Assembly (NCBI RefSeq): GCF_001192835.1
Contig: NZ_DF968182.1
Location: 1,862,345 to 1,926,344, forward strand
Direction: 5' to 3'
Source: Lentimicrobium saccharophilum
Lineage (GTDB): Bacteria > Bacteroidota > Bacteroidia > Bacteroidales > Lentimicrobiaceae
Length of the DNA stretch: 64,000 bases
A program made the translations under genes and the position numbers. Under the pieces are notes generated by a model. It had not been told where the DNA came from, made no database searches, and saw nothing but the letters and a program-made list of their open reading frames with translations. Within the stretch, counting starts at the first letter, position 1; every line of letters starts with the position of its first letter. This document shows, in pieces, positions 48,001-54,651 of the stretch.

Positions 48001-49117
48001 TTGTTACCGCCGCTTTCTCCAGTCGTGGGGCATGGCTTTCGGTGTTTCGCGCGATGAATTTGACCAGGTGATGATCGACTTCAAGACACGTTACGGCATC
48101 GGCCAGAAAATTGATTTCAGTCCGGCCCAGATGCGTGAGATGGCCATTGCATATAAGAACATCCTGCACAACCACAACATTCATTTCAAGGATGAACCTT
48201 ATGAACAGCTCAAGCAGGTTATTTTCAACGTATTGCAGTCGTGGGACAGCGAAAGGGCGAAAGTCTACCGCGAATACCTGCAGATAGCCGATGAGTGGGG
48301 AACTGCCGTGATTGTTCAGAAAATGGTACTGGGAAATCTACACCGCACTTCGGGCACCGGGGTGCTGTTTACGCACGCACCAGACTTTGAGCAGCCCGGC
48401 ATTCATCTGTATGGCGACTTTACCCTCTGCAGCCAGGGAGAGGATATTGTTGCAGGGCTGGTACACCCCTGGCCGGTAACCGAGCGGCAACGTAAAAAGT
48501 TGTTTGGCGACAAGGGCGTTTCTTTGCAGAAGGGCTTTCCGGGCATTTACGAGAAACTGTTGAAAATTACCGAAGCGCTGACAGAGACCCACGGCTTCAG
48601 CCACCAGGAGATAGAGTTTACCTTCGAAAGCGAAAACCCGGATGATTTGTATATTCTGCAAACCCGCGACCAGGAAATCCGCAAGCCGGACCTGAGTTTT
48701 GTATTCAACTGCAAGACCTCAGAACTTGACCTGCTGGGCCGTGGCATCGGCCTGGGCAAGGGGGTGATGAACGGTATTCTTGCATTCGACATGAAAGACC
48801 TGGAAGCGTTCAGCGCATTGCCTGATCAGAAGATCCTGGTGCGGCCGGATACGGTGCCCGATGACATCGGGATGATCTTTGCCTGCGACGGGCTGATCAC
48901 AGCCAGGGGGGGCGCCACCTCGCATGCGGCAGTAACGGCGGTCCGCCTCGACAAAACATGTGTGGTCAACTGCTCCGAACTGATTGTGAATGAACGGGAT
49001 AAAATCTGCACCATCAACGGCCGGACACTGAAACCCGGAGACAAAATCGCCATCGACGGCAACCTTGGCAATATCTATGCAGGAAACTACCCCGTTAAGC
49101 TGGCCGAACTCGGGTAA
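45026..49117 (+). CDS. PPDK-like PEP/pyruvate-binding protein, lacks PEP barrel
   Basis: A 1,363-residue cytoplasmic protein. Residues 1-860 are helical and I recognise no family. From about residue 870 it matches the nucleotide-binding half of pyruvate phosphate dikinase (GSKAYFLKKLSLLDFPIPPG, SVRSGTAISMPGAMNTYL, QKMVLGNL, SGTGVLFT, GEDIVAGLVHPWPV, LYILQTRD). The phosphohistidine domain follows with TARGGATSHAAV, His1300 as the catalytic residue. The protein ends 63 residues later, so the C-terminal PEP/pyruvate TIM barrel of true PPDK is absent. It could be a dikinase that phosphorylates another target, as glucan water dikinases do, but the substrate is unknown. Confidence 0.85.
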   Translation: MDQRNALKSDALAANLQETRTGKIEIPENHLAFRDLSLEYYSIHARAVDCLNEYNHPFSNSGYVIGQLRNIALGDFWFYDKHEEAVFAWDVVLGLFEGIFERVTTPELGEDAVHSLLEMAEKLLQSELNREQSLIRLLDVIAKTPAQHPLALILNSTFMQRVFTRGNWPGQSREKAFEVLRNTLILNAKYWKNTTNAEAWLAERKKLFSAGSRQCISSIGNAYFDNIITSAENAADPESLLAIPGFNEIALHIRQLHHSFGRFHEKFFYLLFLLHLEGMQNQKELLLRDFNNLLRNIKNELSSDEVFGFLDNIFRLFADLKTSNPGTVLDCILTLGKEIFRTENDRHISHFEKLLIRYGFIAPGLVYISDDWQLRVNEYHIKNIRVWMELIEYSPLTFRDLLSALIIHLRLGGVFVADTDLFQRDVTALLNSDIKPIFKHIKQLARLFPVYFNEIGAEGELREVTTAMDELSHRNDRLIHFLRKQVHTESNNTHIELTRNIIRYWYDGSPAHLHALLPKDVELSLSPESRWFTGINSLMHQLCETFNCMPEILMNLPADKIRKNIESIASDNTLDKQRLLYIFRLLELLKEKYSFNTVNLGVLMRKFSFFNQSDIDGLLQLLERPAPDRALRQVYIFMRQLNTIIMSAEKTEGWEDIYHKRHIAIGIPSMYGKYREPKFEAMGLTFRLEKVAAALMEQLIASINLDYITAKTLRRIHVVLELFRQGLELDGISDQGFNSNLKMFRFSLNSASFSVGQYINILQFMLSSVREIISKYFLRIYDSQLKVVIPQIYPQEIKEDPGKQFVMKKSEQFYREMLSSAFLVQSLDNFLVRILGSFRQMVDNYSEETIRSIMSYNTDLVISLLNRETPEMDNQIFLGSKAYFLKKLSLLDFPIPPGFVLTTEIFRRREAILQNPFIEKELDLMLRRQIANLERTTGQQFGNPDNPLLLSVRSGTAISMPGAMNTYLNVGLNDKIVEALSKKENFGWTSWDCYRRFLQSWGMAFGVSRDEFDQVMIDFKTRYGIGQKIDFSPAQMREMAIAYKNILHNHNIHFKDEPYEQLKQVIFNVLQSWDSERAKVYREYLQIADEWGTAVIVQKMVLGNLHRTSGTGVLFTHAPDFEQPGIHLYGDFTLCSQGEDIVAGLVHPWPVTERQRKKLFGDKGVSLQKGFPGIYEKLLKITEALTETHGFSHQEIEFTFESENPDDLYILQTRDQEIRKPDLSFVFNCKTSELDLLGRGIGLGKGVMNGILAFDMKDLEAFSALPDQKILVRPDTVPDDIGMIFACDGLITARGGATSHAAVTAVRLDKTCVVNCSELIVNERDKICTINGRTLKPGDKIAIDGNLGNIYAGNYPVKLAELG

Positions 49118-49172
49118 ACTTCCGTTCTGCTCATTCCGGATTACGACCAACCCTGAAAACCGGGCTTTGTTA

Positions 49173-49180
49173 TACCTTTG
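49173..49180 (+). promoter_or_regulatory. Bacteroidota -7 promoter element (TACCTTTG)
   Basis: TACCTTTG lies 57 bases before the ATG of the YgjV-like gene. No good -33 element is at the expected distance. Confidence 0.48.
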
Positions 49181-49237
49181 CAAATCTTTCTGCACCCTGA
49201 AACAGGGCAGAGGTCATCTTTTAATACAGATTAAATA

Positions 49238-49861
49238 ATGGATATTAATATTTTGCAATGGATCGGATACCTGGCCAGCGGCATTATTGCACTTTCCATG
49301 ACGATGAACTCCATTCTGAAGTTCCGCTGGATCAACCTTGCCGGTGCCCTCACGTTCTCAACTTATGGATTCCTGATCGGCGCATTGCCTGTCGGATTTT
49401 TGAATGCCTTTATTGCCTGCGTCGACATCTACTACCTCTATACCATCTATTCGAAAAAGGAGGTCTTCGAAATCCTGGAAGTCAGGGCCGACAACCGCTA
49501 CCTGCTCCGCTTTCTGAAGTTTCATGAAAAAGATATACAAAAGTTCTTTCCCGGATTCATTTATAAACCAGAAATTAATACCGTCAGCTTTTTTGTTTTG
49601 CGGGATATGGCTGTGGCAGGGGTTTTCCTGGCTCACAGGGAAAAAGACCATTGCCTGGTGGTAGGGCTGGATTATGTACTGCCCGAATACCGGGATTTCA
49701 AAAACGGGAAATTCATTTACTTCAGGTTAAAAGACCGGTTTGTTGTTGAAGGATACAAAAAGGTGATCTCAGAAGGGAAAAGCGAGAAATATTCTGCCTA
49801 TCTGAGGAAGCTGGGATTCGCGCCCGGACCTGAAGGATTGTATGAAAAATCATTCGAATGA
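49238..49861 (+). CDS. YgjV-like membrane protein with soluble C-terminal domain
   Basis: A 207-residue protein. Three hydrophobic segments (about residues 5-22, 32-50 and 55-72) match the YgjV family (IGYLASGIIALSMTMNSI, LRWINLAGA-like RWINLAGALTF). The soluble rest (about residues 85-207) has FVLRDMAVAGVFLAHREKD and LVVGLDYVLPEYRDFKNGKF, which look like a GNAT-type acyltransferase core. If so, it is a membrane-tethered acetyltransferase fusion. The YgjV family has no known function. It is probably transcribed from its own -7 element. Confidence 0.72.
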   Translation: MDINILQWIGYLASGIIALSMTMNSILKFRWINLAGALTFSTYGFLIGALPVGFLNAFIACVDIYYLYTIYSKKEVFEILEVRADNRYLLRFLKFHEKDIQKFFPGFIYKPEINTVSFFVLRDMAVAGVFLAHREKDHCLVVGLDYVLPEYRDFKNGKFIYFRLKDRFVVEGYKKVISEGKSEKYSAYLRKLGFAPGPEGLYEKSFE

Positions 49862-49926
49862 CGTTCATTAGTTGAATACAATACAATGGTTTGTCGCAGT
49901 TTCCGTGCAGAATAACATCCGGAGAG

Positions 49927-49956
49927 AGTTGATCGCAACTTAATTTTATGTAACTT
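49927..49956 (+). promoter_or_regulatory. Bacteroidota-type promoter (TTGA-N18-TAACTTTA)
   Basis: TTGA at 49927-49930 and TAACTTTA at 49949-49956 with an 18-base spacer. The -7 box has one mismatch to TAnnTTTG. It lies 32 bases before the dihydropyrimidinase ATG. Confidence 0.48.
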
Positions 49957-49988
49957 TACTACGCTAACAATCATATCCTGTTGCTTTC

Positions 49989-51302
49989 ATGCAGTCGGTG
50001 TTAATCGTCAACGGAACCCTGATTTCGGATGAATCCATAAAGCAGGAAGATATCCTGATCGTGGACGGCAGAATTATATCCACCGGCAGAAACCTGCCCG
50101 GGCTGCCCCTGGAAACCAACATCATTGAAGCCAGCGGAAAATATATTATTCCGGGTGGCATTGACCCTCATGTTCATTTTGCCTTGCCAACCCCGGCGGG
50201 GCCCTCATGCGACGATTTCAGATCAGGAAGCCTGGCCGCAATGGCCGGTGGCACTACTTTCATTATGGATTTTGTAACGCCAGCGCCCGGTCAGGACCTT
50301 ATTGAAGCCCTGGCAATCAGGCGTCAGGAAGCTGAAAGCAGTCTTATACCATACAAGCTTCATGCAGGCATAACCTGGTACGATGATTCCATACCTGCAC
50401 AAATGCAACGCTGTGTGGAAGAAGAAGGCATTGCCTCCTTCAAGGCTTACCTGGCTTACAAAGGCAGCATCGGAATAGAGTACCATGAGCTGGAAAAGGT
50501 GATGCATGCCGCAGCGGCGCTTAATGCCATTGTGCTGGTGCATTGCGAGGAGGGAGATATTATCCTGAAAAAACAACAGGAATTTGTTGCCGCCGGCAAA
50601 ACAAGTCCGCTTTATCATGCCCTGTCGCGCCCCCCTGAAGCGGAAGCCAGTGCCGTAAAAAAGGTCATTGACCTCTGCCGCAAAACCGGATGCCGCACGT
50701 ACATCGTGCATACCTCTGCCGCGGAGTCTCTGCAATATATCCGGGAAGCCAAAGCCGAAGGATTGCCGCTTTATTGCGAAACCTGCCCCCAGTATCTTCT
50801 GCTTGACGAAAGCGTTTACCGGGAGCCGCTGCCCGGTTCACTGAAATATGTGATCAGTCCGCCAATCCGTGGCAGGGAGGATCGTGAAGCACTCTGGCTT
50901 GCCCTCCGCGATGGCACCGTGGATGTGGTTGCGACGGATCATTGCCCGTTCAATACTTTCGGGCAGAAAGACAGGGGAGCTGACAATTTCACACTTATCC
51001 CGAACGGGGCCGGCGGTGTTGAACACCGGCTGGAGCTGCTGTATACCTATGGTGTGCTGTCAAAAAGGATCAGCCTGCAGCAGTTTGTCAAACTGACATC
51101 GGCCAACGCGGCAAAAATATTCGGACTCTTCCCCGAAAAAGGATCCCTGCTTCCTGGATCAGTCGCTGATTTAGTGCTGCTTGACCCGGATTATACTTCA
51201 GTAATCAGCGCCAATAATGGCATGCAGCAATGTGATTCGGATATTTATGAAGGAATGCCCATCAGCGGGAAATTCACTGTGGTAAAAACACCATCGTTAT
51301 AA
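49989..51302 (+). CDS. Dihydropyrimidinase / D-hydantoinase
   Basis: A 437-residue cytoplasmic zinc amidohydrolase that opens dihydropyrimidine or hydantoin rings. The metal ligands are His61 and His63 (DPHVHF), the carbamylated Lys152 (SFKAYLAYKG), His185 (LVHCEE), His241 (YIVHTSA) and Asp317 (ATDHCPF). The length is slightly short compared with the usual 460. No other pyrimidine catabolism genes are next to it, so its true substrate could be a hydantoin instead. It could also be an inactive or alternative cyclic amidase, but all key residues are present. Probably transcribed alone. Confidence 0.9.
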   Translation: MQSVLIVNGTLISDESIKQEDILIVDGRIISTGRNLPGLPLETNIIEASGKYIIPGGIDPHVHFALPTPAGPSCDDFRSGSLAAMAGGTTFIMDFVTPAPGQDLIEALAIRRQEAESSLIPYKLHAGITWYDDSIPAQMQRCVEEEGIASFKAYLAYKGSIGIEYHELEKVMHAAAALNAIVLVHCEEGDIILKKQQEFVAAGKTSPLYHALSRPPEAEASAVKKVIDLCRKTGCRTYIVHTSAAESLQYIREAKAEGLPLYCETCPQYLLLDESVYREPLPGSLKYVISPPIRGREDREALWLALRDGTVDVVATDHCPFNTFGQKDRGADNFTLIPNGAGGVEHRLELLYTYGVLSKRISLQQFVKLTSANAAKIFGLFPEKGSLLPGSVADLVLLDPDYTSVISANNGMQQCDSDIYEGMPISGKFTVVKTPSL

Positions 51303-51370
51303 TCAATTCTGCTGTCATCACTCCTTTTAGTGTCCGGGAAGACTTGATAAATCAAAGGAGTACTCTTTAC

Positions 51371-52195
51371 TCAGGCTGTCGATGATAACCGGTAGTCACG
51401 CTCCCGGTTCAAAGGATCCTGGTTCAGCATTCTGCTGAGCAATCCGTAAATTTCAGGTTTGTGTTGCTTCAGCAGTTCCGGCACCTCAAAAAAATATTCC
51501 ACACATACCGAAAAGAATTCTTCGTCATTGACATAGGCATACTCCCTGAGCAGGCCGGGGACACCTCTTGCCGCCAGCTCCTTTTCTTCCGGAAACCTAC
51601 GGTCCATCTCATCGCTCCTCAGCTGCACCATCAGCCCGGTTTCGCGGGTAGTCTCCAGTTCAAGGCGCAAAGCATGGGCCATCTCATGCAGGCCAAGGTT
51701 GTAATTGTCGTTATGCACAAGGTAGCCTTCCTGAAAATCAGCCCAGGACAATGTAATGAAACCTGCTCCAGAGGTTAATCCCTTCAGATCGCTGTTAAAG
51801 AACCTTGAATAAAAGGATTCAGGATAAAGAATATACCGCCTGAACCTTTCAAAAAAGAACAACTTCATCCCGAAAGTAAGCTGAATCTGCGCAAATATCA
51901 CACAGATTTTCATCTCTTCAGTGACTTCGAGCCCTGCATGACCCGTAAATGAAACCTTTCCCATCACCTTGCACAGGCGAGCCATAAAGCGGTTTCTCGC
52001 CGGAGGTGAAAGGTGACGATAGTAGAGAAACCTGTCATTCAGCAGGGTGTCAATCGATTGCCGGTTATTGCGGAACTTCCGTTTTACGCTGTAACGGTCA
52101 AAATAATCCCCTGTGATCAGGAATAAAATATATCCATGATATTGTATCAACATCAGCAGGAGGAAGTATAGGAATACAAAGTACAATGAGTTCAT
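51371..52195 (-). CDS. MtfA-like M90 zinc peptidase
   Basis: A 274-residue protein with one N-terminal membrane helix (about residues 3-27). The zinc motif is HEMAH (170-174) with a downstream NDEEFFSVCVEYFFE (from 223) whose glutamate is the third ligand. This matches peptidase family M90, the MtfA group, whose E. coli member binds the glucose repressor Mlc and has aminopeptidase activity. Unlike E. coli MtfA this form has a membrane anchor. It follows the radical SAM gene on the same strand after a 369-base gap, so they may not share a transcript. Substrate unknown. Confidence 0.83.
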   Translation of the reverse strand: MNSLYFVFLYFLLLMLIQYHGYILFLITGDYFDRYSVKRKFRNNRQSIDTLLNDRFLYYRHLSPPARNRFMARLCKVMGKVSFTGHAGLEVTEEMKICVIFAQIQLTFGMKLFFFERFRRYILYPESFYSRFFNSDLKGLTSGAGFITLSWADFQEGYLVHNDNYNLGLHEMAHALRLELETTRETGLMVQLRSDEMDRRFPEEKELAARGVPGLLREYAYVNDEEFFSVCVEYFFEVPELLKQHKPEIYGLLSRMLNQDPLNRERDYRLSSTA

Positions 52196-52564
52196 TGCAA
52201 TGATTTAGAACATACCCGGATCAGCAGTCTTTGACCCGCCAACACTGCTTGAACGGATTCCGGCTCCGGCTGACAAATAATTTTAAGAGAGTGGGGTCAA
52301 TACTTTTCTGTGCATACACAAATTCTGCCAATGCCATATCCCAGAAGCAGATCAACATAGAAAACTGAATCGGTAATGCTGCGCCAAATTAATAAAAATA
52401 CAGAGTAATCATGTTTTCGCTCTCTTGAAAACGACATATTCTCCCGGCGGGAGAGGCAGGAATAAGCCGCCGACCATCCAACACCAGCACGCCCCGTCAT
52501 ATAACATCAACTCCAGGTTAATACAAAACTGTGTTTTTCAGCATCCTATACAATTACGATAAAA
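52196..52564. other. Intergenic region with a dyad element
   Basis: A 369-base gap between the MtfA-like gene and the radical SAM gene, both leftward. A near-perfect dyad TCTCCCGGCGGGAGA lies at 52440-52454 and could be an operator or a hairpin. I see no promoter that matches the consensus well. A 67-codon open frame here (52297-52500, minus strand) has no coding character that I trust. Confidence 0.35.
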
Positions 52565-53635
52565 TCAATGCTGATTTTTTGTAGCATGCTCAATTTTCTC
52601 CTTATGGCAAACCAGCACATCATTCATATCTCCGTGCCAGTTATGAAATCCATTTCCCCAACAATCTTTATAATCCTTGCAAGATGCACATTTCCCTTTT
52701 TTCGTCCATTCCCGGTTTCTGAAGGGCAGAAACTTATTCAGCCATACTTCATAAAGATTATCCCGGTAAATATTCCCCTGTGTGAAGGACCGGTTAATAT
52801 TCGGGCAGGCTGAAATGGAACCGTCAATCAGGACAGACCCGATATTGATCCCCGCCCTGCAGAAAAAATAGCTGTCCCTGACCAATGGTTCATATTTACC
52901 CACATATCCTTCACAACTGAATTTTACATCAATCTGTTTTCCTTTACGCTGTAAGGCAATAAAATCCATCAGTTCAGCAAACTGATTATCCGTCAGTTGC
53001 AGTTCCTGATCGCCGGCGGCCCGCCCTATCGGAATAATGGTAAACAATCTCCAGGACTTTACATTTGCTGAAACAAGCAAATCCCTGATTTGGGCTAACT
53101 CACTTATGTTCTTCTGATTCACACAGGTTACAACGTCGAAGCTGAGTCTTCCGGAAGAGGCTGCCAGCTCAATGGCATGAATGACTTTTGTAAAACTCTT
53201 ATCATTGTTCCGCAGCCAGTTATGAGATGCTTCAAGACCGTCAAGACTGATTGTCAGCGCGCCAAGACCTGCATTCAATAAAGAGATATGCCTTTGCTCA
53301 TCGTAAAGGTGGCCGTTGGTGACCAGTGACCACCGTAATCCTCTTTTACGCAGCGCACGGCCGCACAACTCAAGGTCTTTCCTCAGAAGGGGTTCGCCTC
53401 CGGTAAAAACCACGGTAAAATTTTCAGGCCTCTCCTTTATTGTATCAACCGCTGCCAGAAAATCATCCACAGGCATGTCGGGAAAACTATAATCTTGGGA
53501 ACAATCGCTGCCGCAGTGCCTGCAGTTTAAATTGCATCGTGTGGTACACTCCCAGAACAAATAATTCAATTCATGCAACTGTACTTCCGATTCCCTGAAC
53601 TTTCTGAAAGCAACCCTTTTCAGCGATGAGATCAT
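52565..53635 (-). CDS. Radical SAM/SPASM enzyme of the rSAM/lipoprotein system
   Basis: A 356-residue cytoplasmic radical SAM enzyme. The cluster motif is Cys34-x3-Cys38-x2-Cys41 (CNLNCRHC), with GGEP at 79-82 for SAM binding. The SPASM C-terminal region holds cysteines 241, 259, 277, 316, 319, 325 and 343 (FFCRAG, SACPNI, KCASCKDYKDC, LVCHKE), enough for auxiliary clusters, as in enzymes that modify peptides. Its ATG immediately follows the stop of the small lipoprotein, with no bases between. This arrangement and the lipoprotein's CYGTP motif match my memory of the Bacteroidota 'rSAM/lipoprotein system' (NCBIfam TIGR04133 with TIGR04134). The likely role is modifying the lipoprotein, but the chemistry is unknown. 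Confidence 0.88.
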   Translation of the reverse strand: MISSLKRVAFRKFRESEVQLHELNYLFWECTTRCNLNCRHCGSDCSQDYSFPDMPVDDFLAAVDTIKERPENFTVVFTGGEPLLRKDLELCGRALRKRGLRWSLVTNGHLYDEQRHISLLNAGLGALTISLDGLEASHNWLRNNDKSFTKVIHAIELAASSGRLSFDVVTCVNQKNISELAQIRDLLVSANVKSWRLFTIIPIGRAAGDQELQLTDNQFAELMDFIALQRKGKQIDVKFSCEGYVGKYEPLVRDSYFFCRAGINIGSVLIDGSISACPNINRSFTQGNIYRDNLYEVWLNKFLPFRNREWTKKGKCASCKDYKDCWGNGFHNWHGDMNDVLVCHKEKIEHATKNQH

Positions 53636-54001
53636 CTATTTTTCTTCAAGAATGATATCCAGATAAACATTTTCGTTAACATCAGCCAGCACAGTATCTT
53701 TACCTGCGTATAGTCCGTTCAGCGTTGAGTCCGTGTCCTGAAATTTCAGTGCCAGATGCTGAATCATCTCCGTGTAGAATGAAAACTTACCATCTTCATC
53801 TGTTATTACATATTGCAAATTATCCGCGACTGAAACTTTAATCCCTTTAATGGGCAATCCTGAAGTTTTTGCTTTTACCTGACCTTCGACAAACAAATCA
53901 TTTCCAAAATCCTGGGGTGTGCCATAACATGCCTGAAAGACAAACAGAGCAGAGGTAAGGCTTAATCCTCCGAGAATTTTTCTTATAAAGCGGCTTTTCA
54001 T
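53636..54001 (-). CDS. Radical SAM-associated putative lipoprotein
   Basis: A 121-residue exported lipoprotein. The signal ends in a lipobox with FQAC (Cys25), directly followed by the conserved CYGTP stretch (25-29). Residues 40-120 look like a carboxypeptidase-regulatory-like (transthyretin/Ig) fold: VEGQVKAKTSGLPIKGIKV and VITDEDGKFSFYTEM. It is the first gene of a two-gene unit with the radical SAM/SPASM enzyme, and its stop is adjacent to that gene's ATG. In this family the residues just after the lipobox are the best conserved, which suggests that they are the modification site. That is an inference; no product of such a system has been described to my knowledge. Confidence 0.86.
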   Translation of the reverse strand: MKSRFIRKILGGLSLTSALFVFQACYGTPQDFGNDLFVEGQVKAKTSGLPIKGIKVSVADNLQYVITDEDGKFSFYTEMIQHLALKFQDTDSTLNGLYAGKDTVLADVNENVYLDIILEEK

Positions 54002-54431
54002 AGGTTCTGGTTTTTAAGTGCAATACTTGAGTTTATTAAGGCATTTTTTCAATAAAACCGGCCGTTAAAAATCAACAGTATTTCCTCTCTGGCAGCCTGA
54101 AATGATTGAAAACGGTCCGCCCCGCAATCATCAATAAATTCTGCCTGTTTATGATGTATAAAGATACGAAGAAATCAAGGATTTATAACTCCAGATTAAT
54201 CAACAGGAAGCCCGGAAGGACTGAACCATTGATTCTATAAGGGTAATCCCTGAAAATCATTCCATAAACCCTGCCCCAGGAGAAGCAACCTTTTTGTCAG
54301 GGAGGGATGAAACAAATAACCGCCCGCCGAAACGGGGGCTTTTCAACAAATCAGGGCTGAGTCTGTTATAGAGATTAAAGACAGGCTTATCTTTGCATCT
54401 TCAAACGGACTCCTTCCATTCCGGAAAAGAT
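54002..54431. other. Intergenic region with a hairpin and the metH promoter
   Basis: This gap separates the leftward radical SAM/lipoprotein unit from the riboswitch of metH. It holds a GC-rich inverted repeat near 54321-54340 followed by CTTTTC, which may be a weak terminator. The -7 element for metH is at 54388-54395. I find no clear promoter for the lipoprotein gene. Confidence 0.4.
54388..54395 (+). promoter_or_regulatory. Bacteroidota -7 promoter element for metH (TATCTTTG)
   Basis: TATCTTTG lies 37 bases before the start of the SAM riboswitch and so fits transcription that includes the aptamer. The -33 region is weak. Confidence 0.58.
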
Positions 54432-54550
54432 GTTTGAGTTATAGAGAAGAGGGGAGAGAACAGGCTCCGTGAACCTCTGGCAACCCTCCGCTGTTTGGCG
54501 GAAACGGTGCCAATACCTGTTCCCCGCAAGGGGAAGCTTATAATTGAAAC
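54432..54550 (+). promoter_or_regulatory. SAM-I (S-box) riboswitch upstream of metH
   Basis: A leader RNA that should bind S-adenosylmethionine and turn down metH. Conserved S-box features are visible: AGAGAAGAGGGGAGAG at the 5' side, GTGAACCTCTGGCAACC in the middle, and GGTGCCAATACC in the 3' part. Helix P1 is formed by TTATA (54439-54443) with TATAA (54539-54543) and by GTTT (54432-54435) with AAAC (54547-54550). The metH ATG is 101 bases after the aptamer. After P1, AAACACA (54547-54553) can pair with TGTGTTT (54583-54589) instead, a possible expression platform that competes with P1. No strong terminator T run is present. Confidence 0.9.
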
Positions 54551-54651
54551 ACACCTGCGTTGCGCTTTCCGGCCTTCCTGATTGTGTTTTACCATGTGTA
54601 AACTGCGGATTGTGCAGCCATGCTGCTGAATCCTGTTAAAATGCAAGAACG

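Noticed and set aside
52297-52500. Minus-strand open frame of 67 codons between the MtfA-like and radical SAM genes
   Set aside because: No promoter, no recognisable motif and poor composition; I cannot support it as a gene or as a mobile-element remnant.
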